Shown here one piece after another: positions 44,753 through 53,201 of a stretch of 57,897 nt of DNA; position 1 is the first letter of the stretch, and each line of letters opens with the position of its first letter. The position numbers and the translations under genes are program-made. The notes beneath the pieces are model-generated. The model was not told the origin of the DNA, searched no databases, and worked only from the letters and a program-made list of their open reading frames with translations. Source of the DNA: Microtetraspora glauca. GTDB lineage: Bacteria > Actinomycetota > Actinomycetes > Streptomycetales > Streptomycetaceae. The stretch is taken from contig JOFO01000059.1 in the NCBI GenBank assembly GCA_000721275.1, forward strand, positions 1 through 57,897, read 5' to 3'.

Positions 44753-45631
44753 ATGGCCGTACCCGATGCCGTACCCGACGCTGTATCCGACGCTGAATGC
44801 CACCGCGCCGTACCCGACGCCGTACCCCACCGCGCCGTACCCGGTGCCGCGTCCCACCGCGCCGGCGCCGGCGCCGAACCCCCGGACGGGGAGGTCCCGC
44901 GCTATCTGCGGGTCGCCGCCGCCCTGCGGGACGACCTCGTCCGCCGCGCCCTGGCCCCCGGCGGCCGGCTGCCGTCGGAGCGGTCCCTGGCGCAGCGGTA
45001 CCACGTGAACCGGCAGACCGTCCGGAGCGCGCTCCAACTGCTGCGCGAGGAACGGCTGGTGGTCACCGACCGGCGCGGCACGTTCGCCGCGGACGGCCCG
45101 GCCGACGACGGACTCCCGCCGTCCGGGCCGCCGTCGGCGCCCGCCGCGGCCCGGCCGGTCTTCCCGGGCGGTTCGCGCGCGGCGGACGCCCTGGTGCGGG
45201 CCTCGCTCGGCTGGGAGCCGCCGCCCGCTGCGCTGGCCCCGCGGCTGCACCTCGCGCCGGGCGAACCGACGCTGGTCCACCGGCACCGGGTGCTCGCCCC
45301 GCAGGGCCGGGAGCTCCAGCGCGCGGTGTCCTGGTTCTCCCGGCCGGCGCTCGATGAGATCCCGCAGCTGGCCCGCTACCGGCGGACCCGGTCCTGGGGC
45401 GGCCGGCCCGACCTGCGGCTCCTGTACCACTGGATGCACCAGGCGGGCCTGCGGGCCACCCACCGGGAGTCGGTCCGGGTCCCGGCCGGAGCCGCGGGGA
45501 CGGCGGCCGGCGGAGCGGCCCGGCTGAGCGTCCACCGGGTGGTGAGCGACCAGCACGGGCACGTCCTGGAGGTCACGGACATCGACTTCTCCGCCCAGGA
45601 GGCGGCCTGGACGTACGAGTACAGCCTCTGA
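44753..45631 (+). CDS. GntR/HutC-family regulator with UTRA domain
   Basis: A 292-aa regulator. Residues 1-45 are an unusual repeat of Ala-Val-Pro-Asp and His-Arg-Ala units; about 48-115 form the wHTH (LPSERSLAQRYHVNRQTVRSALQLL, DRRGTFAADG); about 145-285 the UTRA ligand domain (TLVHRHRVLAPQGRELQRAVSWFS, VHRVVSDQHGHVLEVTDIDF). The ATG has GAAGGGG upstream and no later start exists before the HTH. It is convergent with an amino-acid permease that could be its target. Effector unknown. Confidence 0.9.
   Translation: MAVPDAVPDAVSDAECHRAVPDAVPHRAVPGAASHRAGAGAEPPDGEVPRYLRVAAALRDDLVRRALAPGGRLPSERSLAQRYHVNRQTVRSALQLLREERLVVTDRRGTFAADGPADDGLPPSGPPSAPAAARPVFPGGSRAADALVRASLGWEPPPAALAPRLHLAPGEPTLVHRHRVLAPQGRELQRAVSWFSRPALDEIPQLARYRRTRSWGGRPDLRLLYHWMHQAGLRATHRESVRVPAGAAGTAAGGAARLSVHRVVSDQHGHVLEVTDIDFSAQEAAWTYEYSL
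44756..44860 (+). repeat. 12-bp tandem repeat in the 5' end of the HutC gene
   Basis: About eight degenerate copies of GCCGTACCCGAC, twice interrupted by CGC, in frame with the gene. It uses GTA valine codons, which are rare elsewhere in this DNA, indicating recent repeat expansion. Confidence 0.8.
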
Positions 45632-45650
45632 ACGGCCGGACCCGCGGGGC

Positions 45651-47186
45651 TCAGACGAGCCCGTCGGCGATCTCCGCCTCCTCGCGGGCACTGCCGCCGT
45701 ACGCGGTCGGCGTGCCGTACGAGCGCCGGGCGGCGTACCACCACACGGTCGCCAGCAGCAGCACGGCGGCCAGGGCGATCACCGCGTAGTTCATGGTGTC
45801 GACGGTCACCGGACTCTTCTGGGGCAGGCAGAAGAGGACGGTCACCACCGCGACCCAGGCGACCGCGGTCCAGCCGATCGGCCTGCTCCAGCGGCCGAGG
45901 CTCCACGGGCCGGGCGTGAACGCGCGCCCGGCCCTCAGCCGCAGGAAGATCGGGATCGCGTAGGCGGGGGTGATGCCGATGACGTTGATCGCGGTGACCG
46001 CGCCGTAGGCGGTCGCCGAGTACAGCGACGGCAGGGCGAGCACGGCCGCGGCGCCGACGGAGAGCCAGACGGCCGGCACCGGGGTGCGGGTGCGGCGGCT
46101 GACCTTCCGCCAGGTCGCGGACGCCGGGAGGGCATTGTCGCGGCTGAAGGCGAAGACCATGCGGCTGGCGGCGGCCACCTCGGCGTTGCCGCAGAAGAGC
46201 TGGGCGACGATGACGACGAGCAGCAGGGCGGTCGCGCCGCCGGTGCCGAGCGCGTCGAGCAGGATCTGCGCGGGCGGCACCCCGGTCGCGCTGCCGACGG
46301 TCCCGGCGTAGTCCTGGATGGCGAAGGTGAGTCCGGCGAGGAGCGCGAAGCCGGCGATCCAGGAGACCCAGATGGCGCGGACGATGCCCTTGGCCGCCGC
46401 CACCGAGGCATTGGCGGTCTCCTCGGAGAGGTGGGCGGAGGCGTCGTAGCCGGAGAACGTGTACTGGGCGAGGAGCAGGCCGATCGCGGCGACGTAGAAC
46501 GGGTTGGCCCAGCCGGTGTCGTTGACGAACTCGGTGAAGACGAAGGAGGCCGGCTGGTGCCGGTCGGGGACGATCGCGAGCGCGCCGACGATGACGGCGA
46601 CGCCGGCCAGGTGCCACCAGACGCTGATCGAGTTGAGCACGCTGACGAGGCGGACGCCGAAGAGGTTGAGGGCGGCGTGCAGCAGCAGGATCGCCAGGAA
46701 GATCAGGAAGGTGGAGCCGGGGGTGGGCTCGAAGCCCCACTGGAGGTTGAGGAAGGCGCCGGTGAAGAGGGCCGCGCCGTAGTCGATGCCGGCGATCGCG
46801 CCGAGCAGACCGAGCAGATTGAGCCAGCCGGTGTACCAGCCCCAGCGCCGGCCGCCGAGCCGGTCGGCCATGTAGTAGAGCGCCCCGGAGGTGGGGTAGG
46901 CGCTGGTCACCTCGGCGAGCGCGAGGCCGACGCAGAGGACGAAGAGGCCGACGCCGGCCCAGCCCCACAGCATGACGGCGGGGCCTCCGGTGCCGAGCCC
47001 GAAGCCGTACAGGGTCATGCAGCCGGAGAGGACGGAGATGACCGAGAAGCTGATGGCGAAGTTGCCGAAGCCTCCCATCCGGCGGGCGAGCACCGGCTGG
47101 TAGCCCAGCTCGCGCAGCCGGGCCTCCTCGTCCGGTAAGCCGGCGGGCGGGGTGGTCGGCGCGTCCGCGGGGGTGGTGCGGGACAT
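45651..47186 (-). CDS. APC-superfamily amino acid permease
   Basis: A 511-aa cytoplasmic-membrane transporter with 12 predicted TM helices, of the amino acid/choline transporter branch (Uga4/GabP-like). Marks: RRMGGFGNFAISFSVISVLSG at the first helix, LALAEVTSAYPTSGALYYMAD, SGYDASAHLSEET near helix 7 and RMVFAFSRDNALP. Probable substrates are amino acids or GABA-like amines. GAAAGGTG precedes the ATG. Convergent with the HutC regulator, 19 bases apart. Confidence 0.92.
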   Translation of the reverse strand: MSRTTPADAPTTPPAGLPDEEARLRELGYQPVLARRMGGFGNFAISFSVISVLSGCMTLYGFGLGTGGPAVMLWGWAGVGLFVLCVGLALAEVTSAYPTSGALYYMADRLGGRRWGWYTGWLNLLGLLGAIAGIDYGAALFTGAFLNLQWGFEPTPGSTFLIFLAILLLHAALNLFGVRLVSVLNSISVWWHLAGVAVIVGALAIVPDRHQPASFVFTEFVNDTGWANPFYVAAIGLLLAQYTFSGYDASAHLSEETANASVAAAKGIVRAIWVSWIAGFALLAGLTFAIQDYAGTVGSATGVPPAQILLDALGTGGATALLLVVIVAQLFCGNAEVAAASRMVFAFSRDNALPASATWRKVSRRTRTPVPAVWLSVGAAAVLALPSLYSATAYGAVTAINVIGITPAYAIPIFLRLRAGRAFTPGPWSLGRWSRPIGWTAVAWVAVVTVLFCLPQKSPVTVDTMNYAVIALAAVLLLATVWWYAARRSYGTPTAYGGSAREEAEIADGLV

Positions 47187-47269
47187 CGGGGCACCTTTCG
47201 GAAGGGGACGGGACGGAGGGACGAGCGGTACGGGCGGGGGCCGGCCGCCGGCGGCGGGAGCGGGCGGGT

Positions 47270-48253
47270 TCAGCCGGCGAGGCAGCGGGCGCGGGCGCGC
47301 AGGAAGACCTCCTCGGCGAGGGCGCGGTCGTCCGGGCGCGGGGTGCGGTGCGCCCAGGGCGCGGGCGTGTAGTACGGGCCGAGGGCCTCGAAGACCCGCG
47401 CGGCGTCGGTGAAGCGCAGCGCGCCGAAGAGGGCGTGCGCCAGGTGGTTGAGGTCCAGCTGGGACGCCTCCGGGGGCGCGCAGAACAGGAACCAGGCGTC
47501 CATCGCCCGCTGCGCCTCGCGGACCGCGTCCTCGGCGACCCAGTGCAGGTCCAGCGCGTGCTCGTACCCACGGTCGCGGCGGTAGCGCTCGACCCGCACA
47601 TAGAGCGGCAGGGCGTGCAGGGCGGAGCCGCGCGGCGCGGAAGAGGTCGCCCACTGCGCGTAGTTGACGGCCTCGGTGAGCGGCCCCTCGCGGCGGGCAC
47701 AGAGGTACTGGAGCATCCGGTGGTACGCCTCGCGGTTGTACGGGTCGCGCTTCTGGACCTCGGCGAGCAGCCCCCAGGGGCCGGGCGGCAGCATCGGCGC
47801 GGGCGGCGGGACGCGGTGGGGTCCGGCGCCGGGGGCGGCGGCGTCGAGCGCGGCGAGGGCGAGGAAGCCGATCCAGGGCACCGGGTCGGCGGGGGCGCGT
47901 TCGGCGGCCTCGCGGCAGGCGGTCCACGCCTCCTGCCGGAGCGGGCGGGAGCGGGCGTGCCCGGAGCGGTGGGCGCGGACGGCCCGCTCGACGGCGACCC
48001 GGCCGTGCATGACGGCGGCGGCGGGGCTGTCGGGCTCCTCGGTGCGCCAGGCGTGGACGACGTCGGTGCCGGCGGCGACGGTGGCGAGGATCTGGGTGCG
48101 GCGGGTCCAGCCGTCCCAGCCGGTGCCGGCGGCGTCCGCGAGCAGGCGGGCCATCTCGCCCCAGCGGCCGGTGCGCAGGTCCTGGAGGGCGTGCCGCAGG
48201 GCGTGGTCGTGACCCGCCGGGTGGAAGACGGGCCGGAAGGCGGGACCGGGCAT
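47270..48253 (-). CDS. Hypothetical helical protein, unknown family
   Basis: A 327-aa cytoplasmic protein, mostly helical and TPR-like (WTACREAAERAPADPVPWIGFLALAAL, FTDAARVFEALGPYY). It is rich in Trp, Arg and His; the motif RDPYNREAYHRMLQYLCAR stands out. No enzyme motif recognised. The ATG at 48253 has no Shine-Dalgarno, but it overlaps the stop of a 42-codon upstream frame (TGATG), suggesting coupled translation. A -10 TATAGT (48465-48470) on the minus strand is the likely promoter, leaving a leader of about 200 bases. Confidence 0.68.
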   Translation of the reverse strand: MPGPAFRPVFHPAGHDHALRHALQDLRTGRWGEMARLLADAAGTGWDGWTRRTQILATVAAGTDVVHAWRTEEPDSPAAAVMHGRVAVERAVRAHRSGHARSRPLRQEAWTACREAAERAPADPVPWIGFLALAALDAAAPGAGPHRVPPPAPMLPPGPWGLLAEVQKRDPYNREAYHRMLQYLCARREGPLTEAVNYAQWATSSAPRGSALHALPLYVRVERYRRDRGYEHALDLHWVAEDAVREAQRAMDAWFLFCAPPEASQLDLNHLAHALFGALRFTDAARVFEALGPYYTPAPWAHRTPRPDDRALAEEVFLRARARCLAG

Positions 48254-48381
48254 CAGCGGGCGGTGCGGCGGGCCCGCGCCGGCCGGGCGGCGCCCGGCGG
48301 CGGGGACCCGGCGGGCCGGACGGGGCGGCCGGGCGGGGTGGTGCGGCCGGACGGGGCGGGCCGGGCGGTCGGCGTGATCAT
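48253..48381 (-). CDS. Candidate 42-aa leader ORF coupled to the next gene
   Basis: Begins MITPTARPAPSG, is Pro/Arg/Ala-rich and ends RARRTAR; nearly all codons end in G or C. GAGG precedes its ATG, and its TGA shares one base with the ATG of the downstream gene. The composition could also be chance in such GC-rich DNA. Confidence 0.35.
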   Translation of the reverse strand: MITPTARPAPSGRTTPPGRPVRPAGSPPPGAARPARARRTAR

Positions 48382-48676
48382 CGGTCCTCGGTCGGGCGCG
48401 GGGTGGGGCGCGGCGGTGTGGGGCGGGCGGGGCGGGTGTGGCCCGCCCCTCGGCGAGCGCGCTCACTATAGGCGCGACCGAAGGTGATCGTCCGTATCGC
48501 TGCGGTGATCGCAACTATCCGGCCAGAGTCGTTATTTGAACTACTCTCAGGTACTGGTGCCCTACCTGACAGGTTCACCGGCACGCACTTGACGGGCGGG
48601 CGGCGGGCCGCGAGCCTGACCCCTTTCCGTGACCCGGCGATCACCGGGCGGTGGACTCCAGGACGGGAGCAGGTTC
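48382..48676. promoter_or_regulatory. Divergent intergenic region before the FGGY kinase operon
   Basis: Holds the minus-strand -10 TATAGT (48465-48470); on the plus side an inverted repeat CAGGTA...TACCTG (48548-48568), a GTTCACC heptamer at about 48573-48579 and TTGACG near 48588-48593 as a possible -35. The region around 48500-48570 is less GC-rich than its surroundings, fitting a regulated promoter. Confidence 0.45.
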
Positions 48677-50137
48677 ATGACGGGCGGCCCGGTACTCGCC
48701 GTCGACCAAGGCACGTCCGGCACCAAGGCGCTCGTCCTGTGCCCCCGGCGCGGGGTCCTCGGCAGCGGTACGGCGCCGGTCACGCCCCGCCATCTGCCCG
48801 GCGGGCGCGTCGAGGCCGACCCCGGCGAGCTGTACGGATCCGTCGTCGCGGCGGGCCGCGCGGCCCTCGCCGACGCCGGCGTCCCGGTGGTCGCCGTGGG
48901 CCTCGCCAACCAGGGCGAGACGGTCCTCGCCTGGGACCCGGCCACCGGCGCGCCGCTCACCGACGCCCTCGTCTGGCAGGACCGCAGAGCGGCCGGCATC
49001 TGCGCCGAACTCGGGGCGCACGAAGAGGAGTTGACGGAGCTGACGGGCCTGCCCGTCGACCCGTACTTCGCGGCCCCGAAGATGGCTTGGATCCGCCGCC
49101 ACGCCACCGGCGCCGGCGTGGTGACCACCAGCGACGCCTGGCTGGTCCACCGTCTGACGGGCGCCTACGTCACCGACGCCGCCACCGCCGGCCGCACCGG
49201 ACTCCTCGACCCGGCCGCCGTCGCCTGGTCCGCGCCCGCCCTCGACCGCTACGGACTCGGCGGCGAGCGGCTGCCCCGGATCGTCGACTGCGACGAACCG
49301 GTCGGCGTCACCACGGCGTTCGGCCCGCCGCTCCCCCTCACCGGGCTCGTCGTCGACCAGCAGGCCGCCCTCCTCGCCCAGAGCGCCACCGCGCCCGCCG
49401 CCGCCAAGTGCACCTACGGAACCGGCGCGTTCCTCCTCGCCCGCACCGGACCGCGGCCCCGCCGCACCACCACCGGCCTCGTCGGCTGCGTCGCCTGGCG
49501 ACTGCGGGGCCGTACCGAGCACTGCCTCGACGGGCAGGTGTTCGCGGTCGCGTCCGCCGTCCGCTGGCTCACCGACCTCGGCGTGATCAGCGGCGCCGGC
49601 GACCTCGACGCCGTCGGCGGCTCCGTGCCCGACAGCGGCGGCGTCGCCTTCGTGCCCGCGCTCGCCGGGCTCGCCGCCCCCTGGTGGCGCGGCGACGCCC
49701 GCGGCACCCTCACCGGCCTGGGCCTCGACACCGGCCGCGGCCACCTGGTGCGGGCCCTGGTCGAGGGCATCGCCGCCCAGGTCGTCGAACTCGCCGGGGC
49801 CGCCGCCACGGACCGGGGCGCGCCCCTGGAGTCGCTGCGCGCGGACGGCGGCCTCACCCGGTCGGCGCTGCTGATGCAGACCCAGGCGGACCTCCTCCAG
49901 CTGCCGGTGGAGGTGGCCGCGCTGCCGGACGCGACGGCGCTCGGCGCCGGCGCGCTGGCCCTGCTCGGCCACGACCCGGACCTCACCGTCCCGGAGGCCG
50001 TACCGCCGTGGAAGCCGTCCGCCGTGTACGAGCCCGTGATCTCGGCGGACGAGGCGGCGGACCGGCTCGGCCGGTTCCGCGCGGAGGTCACGGCCCTGCT
50101 GGACCGTCCGGCGCCGGCCCCCGAGGGGGCGGCGTGA
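48677..50137 (+). CDS. FGGY-family carbohydrate kinase (glycerol kinase-like)
   Basis: A 486-aa ASKHA-fold kinase. N-terminal VLAVDQGTSGTKALVL (phosphate-1 motif), LANQGETVLAWD, LVWQDRRAAG, a substrate-loop Asp in LVVDQQAALLAQ, the GlpK-like KCTYGTGAFLL, and C-terminal RADGGLTRSALLMQ. It likely phosphorylates glycerol or a related polyol. Length and sequence are closest to GlpK but diverged. GGGAG precedes the ATG. Its stop overlaps the next start (GTGA): operon with two flavoproteins. Confidence 0.9.
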   Translation: MTGGPVLAVDQGTSGTKALVLCPRRGVLGSGTAPVTPRHLPGGRVEADPGELYGSVVAAGRAALADAGVPVVAVGLANQGETVLAWDPATGAPLTDALVWQDRRAAGICAELGAHEEELTELTGLPVDPYFAAPKMAWIRRHATGAGVVTTSDAWLVHRLTGAYVTDAATAGRTGLLDPAAVAWSAPALDRYGLGGERLPRIVDCDEPVGVTTAFGPPLPLTGLVVDQQAALLAQSATAPAAAKCTYGTGAFLLARTGPRPRRTTTGLVGCVAWRLRGRTEHCLDGQVFAVASAVRWLTDLGVISGAGDLDAVGGSVPDSGGVAFVPALAGLAAPWWRGDARGTLTGLGLDTGRGHLVRALVEGIAAQVVELAGAAATDRGAPLESLRADGGLTRSALLMQTQADLLQLPVEVAALPDATALGAGALALLGHDPDLTVPEAVPPWKPSAVYEPVISADEAADRLGRFRAEVTALLDRPAPAPEGAA

Positions 50138-51579
50138 CCACGGCCCGGGCGGCCGGGACGGCAGGCGGCCGGAACCGGGCCCCGGCCGGAGCGGGAGCCG
50201 CGTACGACGTCGTGGTCGTGGGGGCCGGTGTCGTCGGGTGCGCGATCGCCCGCGCGCTCGCCCGGTACCCGCTGCGGGTCGCGCTCGTCGAGGCGGCGGA
50301 CGACGTCGGCGAGGGCACCTCGAAGGCCAACACGGCGATCCTCCACACCGGTTTCGACGCCGTGCCCGGCACCCTGGAGGCCGGGCTGGTCCGCGCCGGC
50401 CACCGGCTGCTCACCCACTACGCCGCCGAGACCGGCATCCCCGTCGAACCCGTCGGCGCGCTGCTCGTCGCCTGGGACGAGCAGCAGCGGGCCGCGCTCC
50501 CCGGGCTCGCCGCCAAGGCGGCCCGCAACGGCCACCACACCACCCGGATCCTCGGCGCGGCCGAACTCCGCCGCCGCGAGCCCCACCTCGGCCCCGGCGC
50601 GCTCGCCGCGCTGGCCGTGCCGGGCGAGTCGCTGATCTGCCCCTGGACCACCACCCTCGCGTACGCCACCCAGGCGGTGCTCTCCGGCGTCGACCTGCAC
50701 CTCGGCCGCCGGGTGACGCACGTCGCCACCGCCCCGGACGGGCACCGGCTGACGACCAGCCGCGGCCCGCTCACCGCCCGCTTCCTCGTCAACGCCTGCG
50801 GACTCGCCGCCGACCGCTTCGACGCCCTGCTCGGCGTCGGCGACTTCACCGTGACGCCCCGCCGCGGCCAGCTGCTCGTGTACGACAAGGCCGCCCGCGA
50901 CCTCGTCCGCCACATCCTGCTGCCCGTGCCCGGCCCGCTCGGCAAGGGCGTCCTGGTCGCGCCCACCGTCTACGGGAACGTCCTGCTCGGCCCGACCGCC
51001 GAGGACCTGGACGACCGCACGGCGACCGGCACCACCGCCGACGGTCTCGCCGGACTGCGGGACCGGGGCGCCCGGATCGTGCCCGCGCTGGTCGAGGAGG
51101 AGGTGACGGCCGCGTACGCCGGGCTGCGGGCCGCCACCGGCCGGGACGACTACGCGTGCGCCGCCCGGCCCGCGCTGCGGTACGTCACGGTCGGCGGGAT
51201 CCGCTCCACGGGCCTGTCCGCCTCCCTCGCCCTCGCCGAGCACGTCCTCGGCCTGCTCGCCGAGTGCGGCCTGCGAACCGGACCCGAACGGCCGCCGGCG
51301 CCGGTGCGGATGCCCACCCTCGGCGAGGCCTTCCCCCGCCCCTACCGGGACGCCGCGGCCGTCGCCCGCGACCCGGACTTCGGGACGGTCGTCTGCCACT
51401 GCGAGCACGTCACCCGCGGCGAGGTGCGCGCCGCACTCGCGTCGGTGGTGCCGCCGGCCGGGCTCGGCGGGCTGCGCCGCCGCACCCGCGCCGGGGCCGG
51501 CCGCTGCCAGGGCGCCCACTGCCGGCCCGCCCTGCGCGCCCTGTTCGAGGAGTACCGGAAGGGGGCCCGGGCCCGGTGA
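50134..51579 (+). CDS. GlpA/GlpD-like FAD dehydrogenase with BFD-type [2Fe-2S] domain
   Basis: A 481-aa DAO-fold flavoprotein: VVVVGAGVVGCAIARALARY (about 25-44), SKANTAILHTGFDA (FAD/substrate loop), PRRGQLLVYDK, VAPTVYGNVLLGPTAEDL, and a C-terminal Fer2_BFD domain with CHCEHVTRGEV and AGRCQGAHC (C-x-C ... C-x4-C, about 415-470), as in anaerobic glycerol-3-phosphate dehydrogenase GlpA. It probably oxidises the kinase product. GTG start overlapping the kinase stop, and its own stop overlaps the next start. Confidence 0.9.
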   Translation: MTTARAAGTAGGRNRAPAGAGAAYDVVVVGAGVVGCAIARALARYPLRVALVEAADDVGEGTSKANTAILHTGFDAVPGTLEAGLVRAGHRLLTHYAAETGIPVEPVGALLVAWDEQQRAALPGLAAKAARNGHHTTRILGAAELRRREPHLGPGALAALAVPGESLICPWTTTLAYATQAVLSGVDLHLGRRVTHVATAPDGHRLTTSRGPLTARFLVNACGLAADRFDALLGVGDFTVTPRRGQLLVYDKAARDLVRHILLPVPGPLGKGVLVAPTVYGNVLLGPTAEDLDDRTATGTTADGLAGLRDRGARIVPALVEEEVTAAYAGLRAATGRDDYACAARPALRYVTVGGIRSTGLSASLALAEHVLGLLAECGLRTGPERPPAPVRMPTLGEAFPRPYRDAAAVARDPDFGTVVCHCEHVTRGEVRAALASVVPPAGLGGLRRRTRAGAGRCQGAHCRPALRALFEEYRKGARAR

Positions 51580-52616
51580 ACACGCGGCACCCGGACGGGA
51601 GGACGGTGCGCTCCGTCGACGTGCTGGTCGTCGGCGCGGGCCCGGCGGGGCTCGCCGCGGCGGCGGCGCTCGCGGCGGCGGGCGCCGGACGGGTCGAGGT
51701 GCTGGAGCGCGAGCCGGAGGCCGGCGGCGTGCCGCGCCACTGCCCTCGCCCCGGGTTCGGCGCCGACGCGCGCGGCCGCGCCCTGGACGGCCCCCGGTAC
51801 GCGCGGCGGGCGGTCCGCGCGGCGATCCGGTCCGGCGCCGTCGTGCGCACCGGCGTGTCGGCCACCGACTGGGCGGGCCCGCTGCGGCTCGACACGACCG
51901 CGCCGACCGGCCTGGAGACCGTCGAGGCGCGCGCGGTGGTCCTGGCGACGGGCGCCCGCGAACGGTCCCGCGCCGCCCGGCTGATCCCCGGCACCCGCGC
52001 CCCGGGCGTCCTGACGACCGGTGAGCTGCAGCGGACGGTGGCCATGACCGGCGCCCGCCCGGAGCAGGTCGGGCGGCGCGCCGTGGTCGTCGGCGACGGT
52101 CCCGAGGCCGGACACGCCGTGCGGCTGCTGCGCCGGGCGGGCGTCGCGGTGGCGGCCGTGGTGGCGGAGGCGCCGCGGGCGGCGGCCGGCGTCCGGGGCG
52201 TCCCGGTGCTCACCCGCACGACGGTGACGGAGCTGACGGGCCGGGGGCGGTTGGAGGGGGTGACGGTACGGGACCGGGACGGGCGGACGCGGAGCCTGCG
52301 GTGCGACACGCTCGTCCTCACCGGCGACTGGGTCCCGGAGCACGAACTCGCCCGGGCGGCCGGCCTGGCGTCCGCGCCCGGCGGGCGGGGTCCGGCGGGC
52401 CCGCCGATGCCGGGCGTGTTCGCGGCCGGCGGCCTGCTGTGCGGCGGCCGGCCGGCCCTGCGGGCGGCGGCCGACGGGCGCGCGGTCGCCGCGGCCGTCC
52501 TGGCACACCTCGCGGGGCAGGCCCCCGGACCGGGCCCGGAACCGGGCTCCGTACCGGCGGGAGACCGTGGACAGGGCTCCGTGCCGGCGGACCGCCCCGG
52601 GGACGCGCCCGCCTGA
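51576..52616 (+). CDS. NAD(P)/FAD-dependent oxidoreductase, GlpB/HcnB-like partner
   Basis: A 346-aa pyridine-nucleotide-disulfide-type flavoprotein: [19 protein letters not shown] (about 12-30), AVVLATGARERSRAARL, GVLTTGELQRTVAM, second dinucleotide motif VVVGDGPEAGHAVRLLRRAG, and CDTLVLTGDWVPEHEL / PGVFAAGGLLCGGRPALRAAADG. This is the usual partner of GlpA-like proteins in operons of the glp or opine/hydrogen-cyanide-synthase style. The C-terminal 40 residues are a Pro/Gly-rich tail. GTG start by GTGA overlap. Confidence 0.88.
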   Translation: MNTRHPDGRTVRSVDVLVVGAGPAGLAAAAALAAAGAGRVEVLEREPEAGGVPRHCPRPGFGADARGRALDGPRYARRAVRAAIRSGAVVRTGVSATDWAGPLRLDTTAPTGLETVEARAVVLATGARERSRAARLIPGTRAPGVLTTGELQRTVAMTGARPEQVGRRAVVVGDGPEAGHAVRLLRRAGVAVAAVVAEAPRAAAGVRGVPVLTRTTVTELTGRGRLEGVTVRDRDGRTRSLRCDTLVLTGDWVPEHELARAAGLASAPGGRGPAGPPMPGVFAAGGLLCGGRPALRAAADGRAVAAAVLAHLAGQAPGPGPEPGSVPAGDRGQGSVPADRPGDAPA

Positions 52617-52662
52617 CCCCTCCTCGGCTGCGGGGCGGGGCCCGCGCGGGCAGACTGACGGC

Positions 52663-53139
52663 ATGCCGGTCACACGCAGTGCGGGTCTGCTCCTCTTCCG
52701 ACGGACGGCGGACGACGGGATCGAAGTGCTCGTCGGGCACATGGGCGGGCCGTTCTGGGCGCGCCGCCACGAGGCCGCGTGGACCGTGCCCAAGGGCGAG
52801 TACGGGCCGGAGGAGGATCCCCGGGACGCGGCGCGGCGCGAGTTCCGGGAGGAGCTGGGACTGCCGGTGCCGGACGGCGACTGGCTCGACCTCGGCGAGG
52901 TGCGGCAGGCGGGCGGAAAGACCGTCACCGTGTGGGCGGTGGAGGGCGACCTGGACCCGGCGGACGTCGTGCCGGGCACCTTCACGCTGGAGTGGCCGCC
53001 CCGTTCGGGGGCGCGGGTCGAGTTCCCGGAGCTGGACCGGGTCGGCTGGTTCGCGCCGGAGGCGGCGGAGCCCCTGCTCGTCGCCGGGCAGCGGGTGTTC
53101 CTGGAACGGCTTCTCACGCGGCTGCGCGGGCGGGCCTGA
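52663..53139 (+). CDS. NUDIX hydrolase
   Basis: A 158-aa NUDIX pyrophosphatase. The box reads GEYGPEEDPRDAARREFREELGL (about 41-63) with the REFREEL metal-binding Glu residues in place. N-terminal SAGLLLFRRTADDGIEVLVGHMGGPFWARR is typical of actinobacterial Ap4A/dinucleotide-type or MutT-like forms. No Shine-Dalgarno; CAGACT six bases before the ATG hints at a leaderless mRNA. Substrate unknown. Confidence 0.92.
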   Translation: MPVTRSAGLLLFRRTADDGIEVLVGHMGGPFWARRHEAAWTVPKGEYGPEEDPRDAARREFREELGLPVPDGDWLDLGEVRQAGGKTVTVWAVEGDLDPADVVPGTFTLEWPPRSGARVEFPELDRVGWFAPEAAEPLLVAGQRVFLERLLTRLRGRA

Positions 53140-53145
53140 GGGGCG

Positions 53146-53168
53146 TTGTCAGACCCGTACGAGAAGGT
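53146..53168 (+). promoter_or_regulatory. TTGTCAGACCC promoter-like element (second copy)
   Basis: TTGTCA (53146-53151), an 11-base spacer and GAAGGT (53163-53168) repeat the geometry of the element at 35818-35840 and share CGTTGTCAGACCC with it exactly. A start near 53175 would serve the small gene at 53202. Confidence 0.4.
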
Positions 53169-53201
53169 GGGGTGCGTCAAGCCGTCGAGAGGGAGCCCGA
53201 C

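Noticed and set aside
48572..48579. PHO box at GTTCACC upstream of the FGGY kinase
   Set aside because: Only one heptamer is present; the unit 11 bases on either side does not match.
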